In this document: positions 5,650-6,310 of the stretch, one piece after another
Numbering within the stretch: the stretch's first letter is position 1
Layout of the letters: every line of letters starts with the position of its first letter
Source of the DNA: CBDUQI01 sp965369325
GTDB taxonomy: Bacteria; Pseudomonadota; Gammaproteobacteria; Steroidobacterales; JBCBZW01
DNA: 6,310 nucleotides
NCBI GenBank assembly: GCA_965369325.1
Contig: CBDUQI010000282.1
Coordinates: 1-6,310, forward strand
Reading direction: 5' to 3'
The notes under the pieces: generated by a model
What the model was told of the DNA's origin: nothing
What the model saw: only the letters and a program-made list of their open reading frames with translations
Databases searched by the model: none
Program-made: the position numbers and the translations under genes

Positions 5650-6310
5650 CGTGCAGCCTCCGGTGCCGTCACCGGCAGTTGCAGCAACTCAGGCGCTTTC
5701 TGTTTACGCGCCACCCGTAAGCCTTCAGCGACGAACTTACGATAGTCCTCGCCCAACGGCGCCCACTGGCCCGATGATTTATCCCAGAAGCCAGTATCGC
5801 TGCGATCCTGTGTCTGATACCCCAGGAACACCCGGCCCACTCGCAAGAAGTCCACCTGGCGCCGCTCGCCATTCGCATCCAGCCATCCGCTGTACGCCTC
5901 AATAGTGCGGCCAAAGTCCGCCTCAATCTTGTACGAATCCATGATGCGGCGATACTTCTCAGAGATCGACACATTAGAATCGTCCATCAGCGATTTAAGA
6001 TTGGCAACGCGTTCGCTGCGCTCATCAGGTAAAAACGGCACGTCTAGACGGATGAACTGCTCCAGCTCGGCGATCATGCGCTGCATCAGCGGAATGATTT
6101 CTTGCTCAACCTGACCGAAGTTTTCCAGCTGCTCGTTAATCTGTGCCTTTACCTGCTCCTGATCGTTCACGATCGTTTGCAGGTGCTGGTTGTAGATACG
6201 AACCCGATCCAGAGACTGGGTTGCTACGCGATAGTCCGCGAGCAATTCCGCTGTCTCATTGGACATCCGGTCAATCTGCGCCTGGGCTCGGACCGAGTCC
6301 TTGCTTGAGG
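5646..6310 (-). CDS. DUF3450 family periplasmic coiled-coil protein, N-terminus outside window
   Basis: At least 220 residues are visible. The frame stays open to the right edge, reading ...VRAQAQIDR before an internal Met at 6266. That Met is therefore probably not the start, and the missing part likely holds a signal peptide as in other family members. The visible part begins with a long amphipathic helix or coiled coil (from the edge through about the IIPLMQRMIAELEQFIRLDVPF segment). The typical DUF3450 LPFLPDER-like turn follows (here FLPDERSERVANLKSLMDD). The C-terminal globular half contains YSGWLDANGERRQVDFLRVGRVFLGYQT and DKSSGQWAPL. The family is a regular first or early gene of TonB2 clusters. 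Its function is not established; a periplasmic partner of the TtpC extension is inferred from the coiled coils and the 4-bp gene overlap. Confidence 0.87.
   Translation of the reverse strand, partial: SSKDSVRAQAQIDRMSNETAELLADYRVATQSLDRVRIYNQHLQTIVNDQEQVKAQINEQLENFGQVEQEIIPLMQRMIAELEQFIRLDVPFLPDERSERVANLKSLMDDSNVSISEKYRRIMDSYKIEADFGRTIEAYSGWLDANGERRQVDFLRVGRVFLGYQTQDRSDTGFWDKSSGQWAPLGEDYRKFVAEGLRVARKQKAPELLQLPVTAPEAAR

Noticed and set aside
6266..6266. Met at 6266 as the true start of the DUF3450 protein
   Set aside because: The frame is open to the window edge with a sequence (AQAQIDR) that continues the family's helix, and no signal peptide follows the Met.

Overview
The window looks like chromosomal DNA of a Gram-negative gammaproteobacterium. 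The G+C is moderately high and the genes are tightly packed. One strand carries a TonB2-type energy-transduction operon, a gene order known from marine and environmental gammaproteobacteria (Vibrio TonB2 clusters, and by recollection Cellvibrio/Marinobacter-like lineages). I cannot fix the genus from sequence alone. No RNA genes, mobile elements, CRISPR arrays or signs of recent transfer were seen.

Layout: positions 1-125 are a short AT-richer leader with two near-identical GTGA-N6-TCACA inverted repeats that resemble CRP/Vfr sites. A PlsC-type lysophospholipid acyltransferase follows on the + strand (126-917, or from GTG 81). After only 29 bp, tail to tail, everything else is one minus-strand operon. 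In transcription order it reads: a DUF3450 periplasmic coiled-coil protein (N-terminus beyond the right edge), a TtpC-like ExbB with a signal peptide and long periplasmic extension, a small ExbB, two tandem ExbDs, a short TonB with a polyproline linker, and a secreted TPR protein. Gaps are 37 bp or less, and two junctions are 4-bp ATGA overlaps (DUF3450/TtpC and TonB/TPR).

How it works together: by family knowledge, ExbB-type pentamers with ExbD in the pore use the proton motive force to drive TonB. TonB reaches across the periplasm to pull open outer-membrane TonB-dependent receptors (siderophores, haem, cobalamin, glycans). In TonB2 systems the extended ExbB paralogue TtpC is an extra essential component. 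DUF3450 and the TPR protein are conserved companions whose mechanical roles are poorly defined. The notable points here are two ExbD subunits instead of one, a likely three-part periplasmic apparatus (DUF3450, TtpC extension, TPR), and coupled translation at both ends of the operon. The operon promoter is outside the window, so iron or Fur control cannot be judged.
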